Shown: positions 27,501-42,500 of the stretch, piece by piece
How the letters are laid out: every line of letters starts with the position of its first letter
Position numbering within the stretch: the stretch's first letter is position 1
Source of the DNA: Nymphaea colorata
Lineage: Eukaryota > Streptophyta > Magnoliopsida > Nymphaeales > Nymphaeaceae
Direction: 5' to 3'
Assembly (NCBI RefSeq): GCF_008831285.2
Contig: NC_045138.2
Location: 40,911,115 to 40,975,114 of the forward strand
DNA: 64,000 bases
Position numbers and translations under genes: made by a program
Notes under the pieces: model-generated
The model's database searches: none
What the model was told of the DNA's origin: nothing
What the model saw: only the letters and a program-made list of their open reading frames with translations

Positions 27501-30500
27501 ATGATATTCCCCTGTATATATGAACAAAATATGAATAAGATACTCCACATTGAAGAGGGTGTCATGGCTATGAAACAAACGTTATAGTAGAAATTATGTG
27601 ATGAGATGGAAGATTTTTTGCTTTTGAACTACTTCAAGGTGAAATAACATTAACTTGTAACAGCCAGAAACTCCCCTAGAGTGTGGTGGTTTGCAAGCAC
27701 AAAGAAAATGAACTATAAAGGATTTTTTCATAAGAGCCAATTGCATGATTACAGCAGAAAATATTGGTAAACCATACATTAAATAACTACCTCCAGGTCT
27801 GAATTGAATAAATCCAAAATTTTGAAGCCGCTTTGCAGTATCTTCTGAAAAGGCCTTCACCCAAAAAGATAATGTCTCTCTTGCAACCTATAATAATAAA
27901 TCATTATTGCTAACATTAATATTAATAACTGCAATACAAGAAGAAGAAAATGAATATTATAGCCATGTAATAGAAAGAGATAAGTTACATTTGCAAGTAT
28001 TTAGCAAAGCTGCAATTGTAAGCATAGAGATGAGTGGCTCAAAGCAGGAGCTAGCAACACATGGCTTGGAACTTGGAAGTACACATGATCTAAGGATAGA
28101 AAAAAAAAAATGCATAAACAGGAAAAACTGCACCTTACTAATTATCCTAATAATAAAGTGCGTGTTAATAAATAACCAATATAAACTTAAATTCTATGTC
28201 ACATGGGTGTGGGTGTGGGTGCGGGTGTGGGCAGGGGTGCAAATGCGGCGATGGCATATAGATAGATAGATAGATATAATATGTCATATAAGTAATTTTA
28301 TTTGTCTATATTTTTAAATTTTTCTATCAACGTTACCTTAATCTCATATGGAATTCAAAGTTGTAAAAAAATAAAATAGGGGGAAGAAAGAGAGAAGAGG
28401 GAAAAGATAGAATAAGAAAAAAAAATTTAAAAAAACAAGGGAAAAAAAGAAAGGGTGTGGTCAGTAGATGTCGGGCCGCACCTGCACTCGAGTCGACTAG
28501 GGTATGCCACCATTTTTGGTGCACCAGTGTGACTTAGCTTAAATTTTGTTTTACATGACAAAGTCACCTATTCCATTAACAAACTTAATCTGAAAATATC
28601 CAGTTCACTATGCAAGAAAATACTATAAATTTAAAATAAATAGCAACCGCTGATAACATTAACATCAATCTAAAACATTTACGATTTTTGTGACAGAGAG
28701 GAACAATGTTTTTTAACTAGAAAATTTATGGAAGCTAATGCATTGAATTCTTATTAAATGAATTGTCTAAAGCCTTTGAAAACAAATGTTTGAAATTTTC
28801 ACAAATTACAAGAATGTAGCCAAGCAAGATTCACTTTTCAATAACGTCAAAAAGATAAAAATGACATCAATACTCTAGAATCTAGATATTAAAATTCCCT
28901 AACAATAGAGTGATAAAGTATGGCCTTAACTGACATGCTTAGATAATAAAGTACATACAAACTACAAAGTAATAGTTAATGATGACTTAAATTACACAAT
29001 TACTTTTATTTTAAATTACAAAATTATTTTAGACAACTATGTTGTCATAGAAGAAAATCTAATAGCTTGAGTACTTCTAAGTTCACCATATAGAAATATT
29101 ACAAATTAGCAACAAACGCAAGCTACAAAAAACACCATAAATCACAATGATAACATAAATTTCACAAGAAAAATCACTTACAATCAGAAATATGCTTAAG
29201 CAAATGCATTGACTTGGTTTCAAATGAATCATTTAATATGGAAAGAACATATTCGAATTTTTCAAAATTATAAACAGGCAACCATTTTAAGATTTTCCTT
29301 CAACCGAGTCAAGATAAATAAATATGTCGCTAATACCATAAATATTAAAATTCCCAACTTGTGAATGTGTTTCCCAATGAAGAAGTGCAACTGTGTGCTG
29401 AAACTTTGTGTCCTGGAAAGCATTTTTCATGGCAACAGAACTAAATTCTGCAAACACCTTGAATTTTTTTTCAAATGCAATTTCCAGGAGCAAGTTTTAG
29501 CAAGCAGGAGTTGAAGCTTCCAGTAACCATGACTAAATGGAGAACTTAGAAGAAAAAGCAATTCAAATATTTATGCACATTAGTTTACTGTGCACAAGCA
29601 CTAGCATGCACACTTGTAAGCATGTGAGCATGGCAGTGTCTGCACAAGCATAACTTTTTACTGTGGACGAGGCAAGCATATACTAAAAATATATGATTAA
29701 AGAAAAAGAAAATGCTGTTGGTTATACAAACTTCAAAGAACAGAGTTCCACCTCACTTCATCATTAATAATGCAGAATTTTGATTCTTGGTTTAAAGGCG
29801 AGGGCGGGAAAAACAGAACATAGTCTAAAAGTATGGTTTTTGTGAAGTGCACCTCATCAACAGTTAATCCACCAACTTTGGAGACACTTCCACAGAAAGC
29901 TAGATCAACGACGTCATGCCCCAGACCATAAATCTCAAATATTTGGGCTCCACAATAACTGAAGAGAAAGGAAAGTAACAAGTCAAAGAAAGGTTGAAAT
30001 CTTTAGATTATAAAGTGATGGTATATTGCTTTTTTTCCTCAAACACAGAAAAACAAATAGAAGAAACTTATAGAGCATGAAGAAACACAAAAAAAAAACA
30101 CATATTCAACAAATTAAAAGAGGTGGGGTGGGGATCTCAGGATAGCATCATAAGTTTTCAGCTCTAGCAATACTTTGAGAACAAATATTTTTTATTTATA
30201 TTATCTACTGGCTGTAAAAAAACTATTAGTAGGATTTCCTACCATCAGGTATTAGCGACTACTATATATATACACTTCGAGTATTAGAATTGATCAATCA
30301 AAAACATACCTAGACAATAATGAAATGCCCATCTTAGATAGGATCTTGAGAAGACCTGATTTCACGGCCTGAAAAGCCAAAGAAGTATGGATAATTCATG
30401 TGACTGAAATCAAGCCCACATATAATGTCAAATCATGATTACCTAAACTAAATTAAACAGAAATAGATAAAGCACATTGCATCAACATTCACATGCAAGT

Positions 30501-33500
30501 ATTCATATAAACCCGTTTTCTAGTTAGTAAAAGCTTGGCTTAGGCAGATCTGCACTCTAGGTTATGGAAAGAGACAACCTGTATGCTAAATCCTTGGCCG
30601 CCTTCAGGTTTCAACTGAAAGGGCTTAAGATAACCTGCCACTCATCAAGGTGTAGGAGCTTATGTTTTGCATTTGACACTGAACATAAAAGAAAATACCT
30701 ATATGCAAATCTAATCCATGTAGGTGCACATGCAGTCAGATGTTTACATGCATAGTTAGTATTATGTCAAAAAAGAACACAGGCCATCCAAAAGTGGAAC
30801 AGACCATAGTCTATTTTCAGGGCTCAAAGCATGCACTGAATGAAATATAGTTTTTCAACTCTGAAATATATATGTCAGAGGAACAAAGTTTGGAACGAGA
30901 GAATAACCCCACAAAAGTTTGCATGCGATGTTTTACCAAAATAAGGATGCATAAATATTGAGGAAATGGCACCTAAGTCAGATGGGTGTTTCACTTGGTT
31001 GTTTGTATGGCAGGTATGGGCTACAGATACTTGGACACACGAGGTTACCTTTTGGATCAGATTCAGTCAGAGCTAGATATAATCCAATCAAAACTTTGAA
31101 AAGTTCACTTTTTCCTATATATATATCATAGTCACAAATAGTGTCTCGGAGTTTTAAACAGCAAGGTTTTTCTCGGGTATAATACGGCGGGCTTCAAAAA
31201 TACGAAGGGCTTGAAAAATACCAAAAAAATGGTATTTCTTTAAAAAATATTAAAAAACTAAAAATAGGGGGAAAATAAAATAAGTAAGAAAATAATAACA
31301 CAAATATCAAAAGCTAAGTAGATTTGCAACAAATAAAAAATATAAAATGAAAAAAAAAACTGTTTGGCATTAAAAAAATGAAAAAAAATGGAAAACACGA
31401 AAAAAACGCGTAACATTGTTTTAAAGTTTTAAACGGCATTTCATTTTCTCGTGTTTTTTTTGGAAAATAATGCGTTTTTTGTGACTATATATATACACCC
31501 AGCAGTACCCTGTACCCTCTATTTTGTGGAATAGTTGTGTTTTGTACATTCTGATTCTGTACCTACTTGTCTGGCAGAATTAAACATATTAGGTCTATCC
31601 TCAGAACTTAAAAAACAAAAGAATTGGCACTGAAAATGACTCTGCATTGCATCTATATTGCAAATTGCTCTACCTTTTGGGCAGAAAAGCTTCAGATGAA
31701 TTGGATGAACTCATCAAATAAGAACCTGGATTTTATACTTTCATTAGATGGCTAATTTAGATACTTTATCTTCATGCACTTCAAAGGCATGTAATAGTTG
31801 TTTTTTGTACATTCTGTACCTACTTGTCTGGCAGAATTAAACATATTAGGTCTATCCTCAGAACTTAAAAAACAAAAGATCAATTGGCAATGAAAATGAC
31901 TCTGCATTGCGTCTATATTGCAAGTTGCTCTACCTTTTGGGCAGAAAAGCTTCAGATGAATTGGATGAACTCATCAAATAAGAACCTGGATTTTATTCTT
32001 CATTAGATGGCTAATTTAGATACTTTATCTTCATGCACTTCAAAGGCATGTATATATTAATTCCTTTTCTTAGCACTCAAGTTCATATAAGCAGCTATGC
32101 ATCACAGATTGCATATGGTAACAGAGAGAGACTCAAAAAGAAATTCTCTAGCCTCATATCCCTACCCTGAAATTACCTTGCAAAAGTTTTTCTGAGCTTG
32201 CTCAATTGTCACAGTGGGCATCTTTCCATTTCGCATCAAGTTCACAGTTTTAGTACTCAGGCGCCACTGACGACAAGTCTCTAGTGCCAGATATGGACAT
32301 ATCGCACTGGAGGAGGAATAAGCAGATGTTATTAGCTCAATCACTAAATATAAATGCAATTTTATTAGGTATAATAATAACGTTGCAAAATGCAATGCAA
32401 AAATAGATATTCAGGAGAAATTCTATGCTTACACTTCCCTGAAAAGGACAGCTGTGGATGTAATAGGAAAGCAATTTCTTAGGAGAAGAAATAAACTATA
32501 TGAAGAAGTGTAGCACTATTAGCTTGAGGAATGAAATCCAACTCCATAGAATGAAATGTGAAGCACAAAAATAAATGGCAATGCTTCTCAGAGTATAGTG
32601 CAAAAAGGAAGACTTATTCACTCCAAAGTAACAAATGAATGCATGCAACAGGCAAGGAAACATATGTACCCCATAAAACATGTGTCTTTCCTATGCACCA
32701 TCTATGGAAAGTAGTTCTTTCCCTAATGATCTTCTAATAACCTAAGCTTGTTACAGATGGCTTCCTACCTAATAATCTTACTGAGCTTTGTGTGCCAGAG
32801 TTATGTGTACGGTGGATCTAGATCTCTTGAGTGGTTGCATCTCGCTCTTTTCTTGAATAGTTGCAAGCGAATGTATCTCGTCAAGATTCTTATGCAGCAG
32901 ATGTTGTGTTTCCCCATAATAAGGTACTTAAATATGATTAATTCTTTAGAAAGGTGACTAGTTTATGCTTTGGTTCTCCTAAAAGAGAGGGTATACATGG
33001 ACAAAAGAAGCAGATTCCACAAACTGCAATAAGTGGCTTCAGTTGATAACCTGATATATAGCTTAGATCCAATACGGAGGAGAAAACAAAAAAAAAATTG
33101 TTACTCTCCAACTAGAACATTTATAAAACTATTTTGTCAATTTCATGTTGTTTTTCCATGATTCAGATTCCTACAATAACTTCTTGTTCGATATCTTTAT
33201 CTGATACTGAAAACTACATCATCATCATCATCATTAACATTATTATTGTTATTAATTATTATCATTACTACTGCTATTACTAACTACCACCACCATTACT
33301 ATCAATATACACTTCATCCAATCTGTTGGCATATTTGCTGATCCAGTCTCCATCTAATCTTCTGCATGAACAGTATGCCTTGACATTCAGATGCCAAATT
33401 TACATGTCAAACAATCAGATGTTGTCAACTCAAAGCTGGATACCAGGTCAATGCAGGAAAAGCAGATTCTATTTGCTAGAGAAGGAAACTATGAGGAAAT

Positions 33501-36500
33501 GTTTAACTACTCCAAAACCACTACGTTCATTATTTAAGAACAAAGAAAATTGACATCACCAAAACACTATCATGTGAACATTGTGAAGACAACTAAGCCT
33601 CAACAGTATCAATTATTAGGTGACTAAGCACAGAAAGGTAAACAAGGAAGAGGAAACACAAAACCAAATTAGTAACATTATCGATCGAAGATAAATACCT
33701 TGCACCATATCCAATTAAACAAGCAAACTGGTGAGTGCTGAAGCATTGGGCAGTGTCAGCAATTATGGAGGCTGACATACGCAAGCCATTCTGGATAAGA
33801 TGTTGGTGAACCGCACCTACTGCAAGAAGTATTGGGATAGCAGGGCGTGTAGGTTCCTGCCATGAAAAGAATAAACCAAGTTTCTTCATCACCAAGGATA
33901 TGTTTGACCATTAGGTGCCAGTTTAGGATAACCAGGCTAAACACACTCACACTGTCTTTGAGTTCTACCAAGCCAGTGTTTGGTTCAATCAGAAGTGATA
34001 TGACCATTAATGTATCACACGCAAAGTTCCGTTTATATGGAACAGGTTTCATGGCTAAGAATATCAAGAGTCTGTGGTTAAAAGCCCATCACTCTCAAAA
34101 AACCATCCAATCAAGAGATCATCACATGAAGATGCAATAATTCATGCAAGCACAGAAATCAACTTCGAACCTTTGATGTTAGGCAACGGGTTTCCAATCT
34201 TTATTGCATATCAGTTCTCTATGAAGCAGCCGATCTTAAGAAATGAGAAGAAAAGGGGTTTAAATAGTAGTAAAGAATCTGAGGTAAGATGCAGATTAAT
34301 AAATAAGGAAAACTAGGAAATGCATATCTATCTATTGGCAAGAACTGCCTATGCAGTATGCATACAAAGGGTACCCATCCATGTCACCTAAGGTCTGTCA
34401 AGACGATCATCCTTGTCACACAATATGGTTATAAGGTATGGTAATACAACTATTTATGACATTTCCTGTATATTTTGCATACAAAGAAGGGAAGATTGGG
34501 TGAGCAATAGATGTCCTTGTCAGGTATGCTTTGAACCATTGTCACACATCGTTCTCGGGGAAATCTCGGCAAGGTTTTTCTTGGGGTTTTTTTTTTTGGT
34601 GAAGTTCTTCTTCTTGGGTAAATAAATCTCAAAAAAATCTCCACAATTTTTTAAAAATTAAAAAATCATAAAATCATAAAAAACCTTAAAATATTTTAAA
34701 AATATTAAAATATCTGGAAAATCATGATAAAATCGTGACATTTCTTTCTTTAGTGAGATTTTCAAAATCTCACGAATTTTCACTTTATTTGATTTTCTCG
34801 TATATATCGCGAGATTTTCGAAAATCTTGTGATACCTATGACACTGCTTTGAAGTAAAGCAGAACATATTTCAATTTCCATCAGAAGAGTAAAGCCTACA
34901 TATGGGCATCCATTTTCTAGGAAACTTCAGTGAAATCTGACTTATTTTATTGGACTAATATACCGGAACGTATAGATTTGGAACATGAGCTCCAGATTTC
35001 TTGGCTGTCATGCACAACCACCTGGTTCTGTAATCAACCAACATGTCAATGGACAGGCCAACAAGACAAGTTTAAAAGGATTACCATAGAACCATAGATA
35101 TGACTAGTGAAAGCTAACATTTTAAAGAAGAAAACATGAAATACAAAGTGGAGGCAGTTATCTTGTACCAGTTCATCAGACCGATCTGAAAGAATGAGAA
35201 GCTGAGAACCACCTCGTACAGCTTCATCAGCTGCTTCACAAAGCCTTCTCAAGGCTCTCTCCAGAGAACCATCAAGGCCTTTCTTTATATCAAAAAAGGT
35301 CGGCAATATTTGGGGCTTCAGATGTGGATCTTTGACTAAAAGGTCCAGCTCCCTTTCATTCAAAACAGGACTTGAAAGGACAACCTTTCACAACAAAGGA
35401 AACATGGACTTAGATACTGTACAAATTCGTCGCACCTGGTTGAAGAAATAATTATGTTCCAAATGCAGTTATGCATACCTGTGCAGCATTGTCTGGTCCA
35501 AGTTCTAAAATGTTTCCCCTCTTACCCAGACTAACCTCAAGAGACATAACCAAGCCTTCTCGAAGGGGATCAATTGGAGGATTTGTGACCTGGAATAGGA
35601 AGTCCATATTATTATAAAACAGTTACCTCTACAGTAAGTAGAATCTAGATAATATTAATGCATGTCTCTTGGAAACCCTTTTCCACAGATACTATAAATA
35701 GAATACTAATGAAGCATGGATGTGGTAAAATAAACAATATTCTAAAGCAGGATGAAGATCAACATTCATTTCTCTAACAAAAGTTAAAGGAAGTCAATAT
35801 ATTTGACATTCAAGCTTGAATTAGAACTAGGCTGCTCATGATGTCAATTAAGATAGGCCCCTCCCCAAAGAAGGCTTTGAATTCTGAAATTAGCTGGCCA
35901 AAGTGAACTGAAAGCCTGAATTGTCAATCAAAATTCAAAATACAAAGTGGCAGACACCATGGGCACAATCATGTGTTGCTTAACATGCTATTGCAAGGTT
36001 AGAAGATTACATTCTTTAATGTCAACATGATCTGTCCTTGCATGATAATATGCAAGGTACTAAATGCATTTTGCTTCCAATAAATGGCACCAACTGATAA
36101 ATTACAACCAAATAATTGCAGAAGAAGAAGATTTTCCATTAGGAAAGTACACTAAAGCTGGGATCACCTGTGCAAACCGCTGCTTGAAATAATCATATAA
36201 CATATGTGGTTTCTGTGAGAGTGCAGCTAAAGGAATGTCATCTCCCATACAAAACGTTGGTTCCTTTCCTTGGGATGCCATGCTCTCAATTACCATCTGA
36301 ACATCCTCACTTGAGTACCCATATGCCCTAAAACAAAATGCAGATGCACACACAATGAATTACTTCCTGATCTTGAAAAGGAAAATAAAAGGACTAAAGG
36401 GTATAATTGGACAAAACTTGAAACTAAGTCTCAAAAACAAATTTGAAGGGGGTTATGAAGATATTTAAACTTTCAAGATTCAGATAAACTATGTGACACG

Positions 36501-39500
36501 GGTGCGGATGCGATACGGGGATACGGGTGCGGATACGGCAATTTTCAAAATTTTCGGATACGCGGACACGGCTACATTAAATATTCTAAAAAATTATAAG
36601 ATTAAAAAAAACATTAAATTAATAGTTCACTTTTACAATCTTGTGAGAAAATGTGTTTAATCACAAAAGTACTGAATATTTGAAAGGATTGTTCATGGAA
36701 ATAATTGGATGCATCACAAAAATTTGATAAAATGAAAAAAAAACATTAAATTTTTATTTTTTATTTTTTGCCGTGTCCTAGCCGAGTCCCGTGTTGGAGA
36801 GTCGACATGGGTACGCGGCCTCTTTAGCCGCGTCCGTGTGACATAGTAGATAAATAAGGAAAAAAGTTCATGTCCCAAATAAAATAATTTACAGAAAATT
36901 ATATGATCCTTTCTCATGAGGATTGAGTTTTTTTTTACATCCTTTACCTGCCTTCACAAAAAACATTTAAGATGCTTAGTTACCAAACTTCCATGAAAGT
37001 GGACCTTTCTAGAAACGGTTTGCCGGGAATAGATCCATGTCAGTCACAGGCATGAAGTCCAAATATCAGAAGCTTTCCGTTGCAGCAATAGTAGCTTTCC
37101 TATTGCACGTCAGATTAGTAGGCAAAGCTACAAAAGCACTAGGTACCCCAACTAGTGGACTTCTAAAAGGGACTAGGCAGTGCTTAGGCAGGCTCAAAAG
37201 AGTAAATCGGAATAAGAAAAAGAGGAAGAAAGAGAAGAAGAAGAAAAAAGAATGAAAAGAAAGAAAAAAACGAAAAAAAAAAAAAAACTAAAGAAAGGTC
37301 AAACTGTCAAAGTAGAAGAAAAAAACAAATTGTCATAATTCTGTCTCTCTGGCATCCAGGTGGTCCATCCTAGTTCAAAGGGTGGCACCCTAGGGCCTGA
37401 CAGGCACGCTTTTAACTACTACGCATGTCCACGAAATCCTAACATGACATTGAGTTTATGCCAACCTAGAGTAACACCTTCCACCATAAACACTGAGAAA
37501 TCAGCAAAGACCCACAAATTACTTCCAATAGCAGTCTATGAAACTGTATCTGTTGATCTATTGTGACAGAAGATTGAACCGCAGAAGTGTGCATAGGCAA
37601 CTATCGAATGTACGCAACACAATTTAAATTGGGACTTCACCCCAAAAAAATGATAAAGTATCAAGATGCTAGTAGAACAAGTGTGCTTCAACGATTGCTC
37701 AGATATAGCATACCCTATCCAACATGATTGGCTTGCATGTATTGTTTTCATCATCTTATGTGATATCCAAATAGGTACTTAGAGGTATTTTGGAGCAGAT
37801 AAAAAGTCTGAAAAGGAATCTCATACATAACCATGGTGGCTGTTTAAAGGAAACATAGTTCTTGCAAAAGGTTACAAAATATCAGCTCAGTTCAGTCTCA
37901 CAGTGAGGCCCACAACATATAACTTTGCCTTGTAATATACCCGTAATTACCATTTCTGTTTCTTCTTTGCTTTTCGTTTCTTAGTTAAACGTTTAATTAA
38001 CTTGTTAATAAAGGTTCTCCTTTCAGTCAGAAAACCAGAAAGGCTGATGTTCTTACTGCTGATGCTGTAGAATTGTTTCGCTCTCCATAAGTGCTGAATT
38101 GAGAAAATTTGATGGCTTCAATGTTCTTGAATTTTCCTCGAGCCACTTCCTGTACGGGCTTGCTAAGGCAACACGCTTTTTTACCTCTGTATTCTCATAG
38201 ACCTAAAATAGAAAAATCCATTAAGTTAGAATTTATTTTCATAATCAAGTTAACATCTCCATATGAAGAAGTTGATTTCACAAGCCCGTTGGTCTTATGT
38301 AGCAAAGTCAAGCAAACTTTACATGACAGTTTTAAAGGCCCAGTCAAGAACCCAAAATAAGTTTAAAACATTGACTGGATAATTTCAATATTAGCTTAAA
38401 ACTTTAAAGATTTGAAAGTAATTGAAAGAGAACTGGCAATTTAAAAGATTGAAGACTAAACATGTTACAGTATTTCTAAGACAAAAGAAAAGCAGAAAGG
38501 AGAAGAAAAAGCCTAAGTGCCTCCACCCAGTGGTTACCAAGGATCCAAGGCAAGCAGAGGCCCTAGACTTGTGGACAGAGATCCCTAGACAGGCTTTTGA
38601 CTACAGAGTACCATTTTTACAGAAACAGAGAAATAGACCTTTACATCCATGTCTCTAGGGCTACACATATTTTACAATGTAGCACCACATGCAGTTACTG
38701 AATTTCCAAATGAACATGCTGAAGAATAAGCAGTTATATCATTTCAATAAAACAAAAACACATTGAGACAACATTGCTCAAAAATAAACAACAATAAAGT
38801 TACTTTCTTTGCCACCCATACACAAAGGATACACTTGTAAAATAAAGTAACAGTGATAATAAAATACATACCTCACCATTAATAAGGTCCACACTAATCA
38901 TCATCCCAGGACCTAAGCGGCCTTTCATGATGACTTTTGACTCATCCATTGGCAGCACACCCACCTTATAAAGGGTAAAATAAATAAAACTGTCACCAGC
39001 AATAAAGTACTGAATTTTCATCATATTCTCAGTCAAAACCATCCGTTACAATAAGTTAACAGTTGTAGAAGGAATTAGAACATGGACCGACATATGCACT
39101 CCATCTCAAATAGCAGAAAGCTTTTTTAGAAGAAATTTTTCTTTTGTCATCTTCTTAGTCAGAGAACATTAAGTTGCAGCATTTTTACCAATGAATAGGT
39201 CCATATACATTCTGAATTAAGAAAGCTTCAAGAAAAAGAGTGAAATCGGACCTCAGACGCAACATAGACCATATCATCTACCGTCCTCCAATATCGAGCA
39301 GGTCGAAGTCCATTACGGTCAAGGCAAGCTCCCACCGTTTTCCCATCACTAGATAAATCACAAAATGACAACAGAACAATAGAACAGGATAAGTTGGCAA
39401 ATCATTTTAAACTCTGGTACAGTTCCAAGCCACATAATGACTATAATTCCTTAATGTGAATATAATGCTTATGATACTGAAACAGTTAGAGGTGAAAGCA

Positions 39501-42500
39501 GTGGAAGATGGTCTACAGTGAAAGCTGAGGGAGAAAGACATAAGAAGTGCAGAAGAACAAATAATGACCACAAGAGAGACATGTCAACTTTTCTTTTTCT
39601 TTTTTCTTTTTTTTTTTGAGCTTCTGTATTGTACCCCAAAAATTTGCCAGAAAAATGCTAAAACTAACACAGTACACTTGATAACCATTGCTTCCAGTGT
39701 ACCATGAAAATTCCTGAAGTACACTACAAGTGTACTGTTATGTGCCTAAAAATTGTTTCCAGAGATCCCCTAATAATTGCTCACAAGGTGCTAAACATTA
39801 ATGCACTTGTTAACCATTGCCAGACGCACTGTGGAACATTTCAACTTCAAATTCTTTTGAAATTCCCAAATTCTGACCCACCAAGAGAAAAGATTAGGGT
39901 CTGACACAAGTCTTAAAATGTGAGCCATCCAAAATACCATGGTAAGGCATAAAGAAATCAGTATGTCTCATACAAGGATTACCAAATACACTCCTAAAAA
40001 AAATTCAGCATATGTAAGAATTTAATGTTGCAGAATCATACCAGCACCACAATTCCACTTGCAAATATGTGTGCAATTGTCACTACCAAAGTTGTCAAAG
40101 AAATTTTATTGTTTATATATATATATATATCAGTGTTGTACATATCGTACGATACGTACCATCGCGTTTCAAAACCGCGATATATACACCACCTGTATCA
40201 TAAACATGTGGTGTATTGTGCCTGTATCGCACATATCGTACGATACAGGCACCGTATTGTACGATACAGTTATGATATGTTACAATACAGTTATGATATG
40301 TTATGTACTTATGTCATGTTCCTTGTTGTGCTTTCTAGATTGATATTGACATATGGTTATGAATTTTGATGTTTATGAATGATGAAGTAATGAACCATAA
40401 CTTTATAGCAATAATAAGTCTATCATTCTGTAAAACATGTTTTTTATGAAGAATATATTATTCTTTATTTTTTATGATTTTTTCGAAATTTTTTCTATTT
40501 TTTTAATTAATTTAAAAAAAAATTACGATATTTTACGATACAACGTATATGGATAATAACCAATCTCCCAAAGCAGAAAAAGTACATTTATTAAACTTGA
40601 ACTCACTGAGGAAGCAGCTGTATCCATACATTTGTGTGAATATGCACATATTTATTTTCTCTTTGACTGGAAACTTCTGCAATCAATGAAGTCTTTGTTT
40701 TTGTTATGTCACTTTGAAAGCAAGCAAAAAGGTTCAAAATCATCCCTACCAAAAATGATACTGAATAAGAAAAATAAAGATGTCACTCGGTTAGAACATG
40801 TCCCACCAAAGGACAGCATAAACTGAACTGATCTATATGCTGGAGAAATCTACAGGCACCAGGCTCCACTAGATAGAACAGCATTTGTTGCTTCTAGAAA
40901 ATTTAGCAGGATTACGGCAGGTTAGCAGTCATGTCCAACTTTCAACCCCAAATATGGTGTATCTATGACACAGAGGGATATGCTTTTGATAATAGTAAGG
41001 CAATCCTTCTCCCTTCAAAGCTCAATTTGACAGCTCCATATATGGCAGTGGAAGAAGATAGAGAAATCACCCATCTCATCCTCCATTTGCATTCTGGTAG
41101 CAGAAATCATCTCGGTGCACTTCATAAGACTTAGGAATGCATTCCTTGCTAAAGGCATCTTCTTGGCATTTAGAGAACCATCCAGCCTAAAGGTCCATGA
41201 GCATATCCTAGAGACAAAAAGTTCCTAACCTTAAGAAAAACATCTGAGAAAAGCCAATCTTTTGATATTTTGGACCTTGAGCAGCCACGCCAACAAGATA
41301 GCAGCCAAGTGGTCAGGAGATACAATTTCTTCAAGGTTATTAGACATTGCAGTATTGCACCCTTCAATCTCTGCGTGCAACTGCATCTTCAGTTGATCCT
41401 GTCAACTGCACCTTTTAACTATCATAGTCTACACTAGAGAGGATGTAATTCAAGTTGTGTGCAAGGCACAAGCTGATCCAGGCAGCTGGTTGTGACCCAA
41501 AAACCTTGGGATAAGGCACAGAGCAAGTCTTCTTTTAGCAGGAACTCGGGCTTGAAATAAAATGAAGAATAAGCATTATGTAGTATGACTGAAACTCCAA
41601 CCTGTATTAGCTGGATGCCTCCCCTTGCAGCAGTTCTCTCAGACAATATTCTATTTCACGAATATATGTAGTTGAAGGATGAGAGGAATTAAATGATTAG
41701 CCAAACACTAACATAGATATAACGACAACCGTTTGGCTCCAACTACCATCATTGATATAGTGACAATCATTTGGCTAGGCACATTATAGATCTAACAAAA
41801 GACTGAGCACCTGAATAAGAGTAAAGCAGGACCATCCCATGCCTCCATTTGGCCTTTGTAATAGTCATAGAAGTCAACAACCTACAAAGAGGGGAAAAAT
41901 AAAAAGAATGAGAGAAATCCCAAAAGATATCCACCCAATGTAATGAAAAAGACAACTTATCAGCAATCTTGATCAGTTCTTCATACAAGAAAAAAGCTAT
42001 TTGGAAAGGAAAATTTTGAAGACACAAAGCCTTTTCTTGCTTCTCACATAGAATAAAGAAACTTATGTAGATTCTGTGGCAGCTATAAGGTAATCTCACA
42101 TGTTCAGTACTGTGCTTCAAAAGGAAATACCTCTGGATATTTTATTGTTAAGGTGGGATGGTTCTTGTATGCCTCTGGAACAAGAATCATAAGTGCTTCC
42201 TCTGCATTACGCCCACTTCTCAGTAACAACTGATCCACAACATCAACAGAACAAGGAAACAAGATCAGAAGAACAATTCCTAAATTCAAGAGACTTAAGC
42301 AGTATATCAAATTTATAAGACAGAATTAAATGATGAAATAGACAATTCAAACAAATAAATGACAAATAACAAGCACAGACTTTCAGTATGTTATCCTCAT
42401 AACTTTTGAAAAATCATCAACCATATAGAAGAATACATATGTATATCTTCAATCTATGGATGATCCACATCCACAGGATATCACAGAATAGAATATCTGC

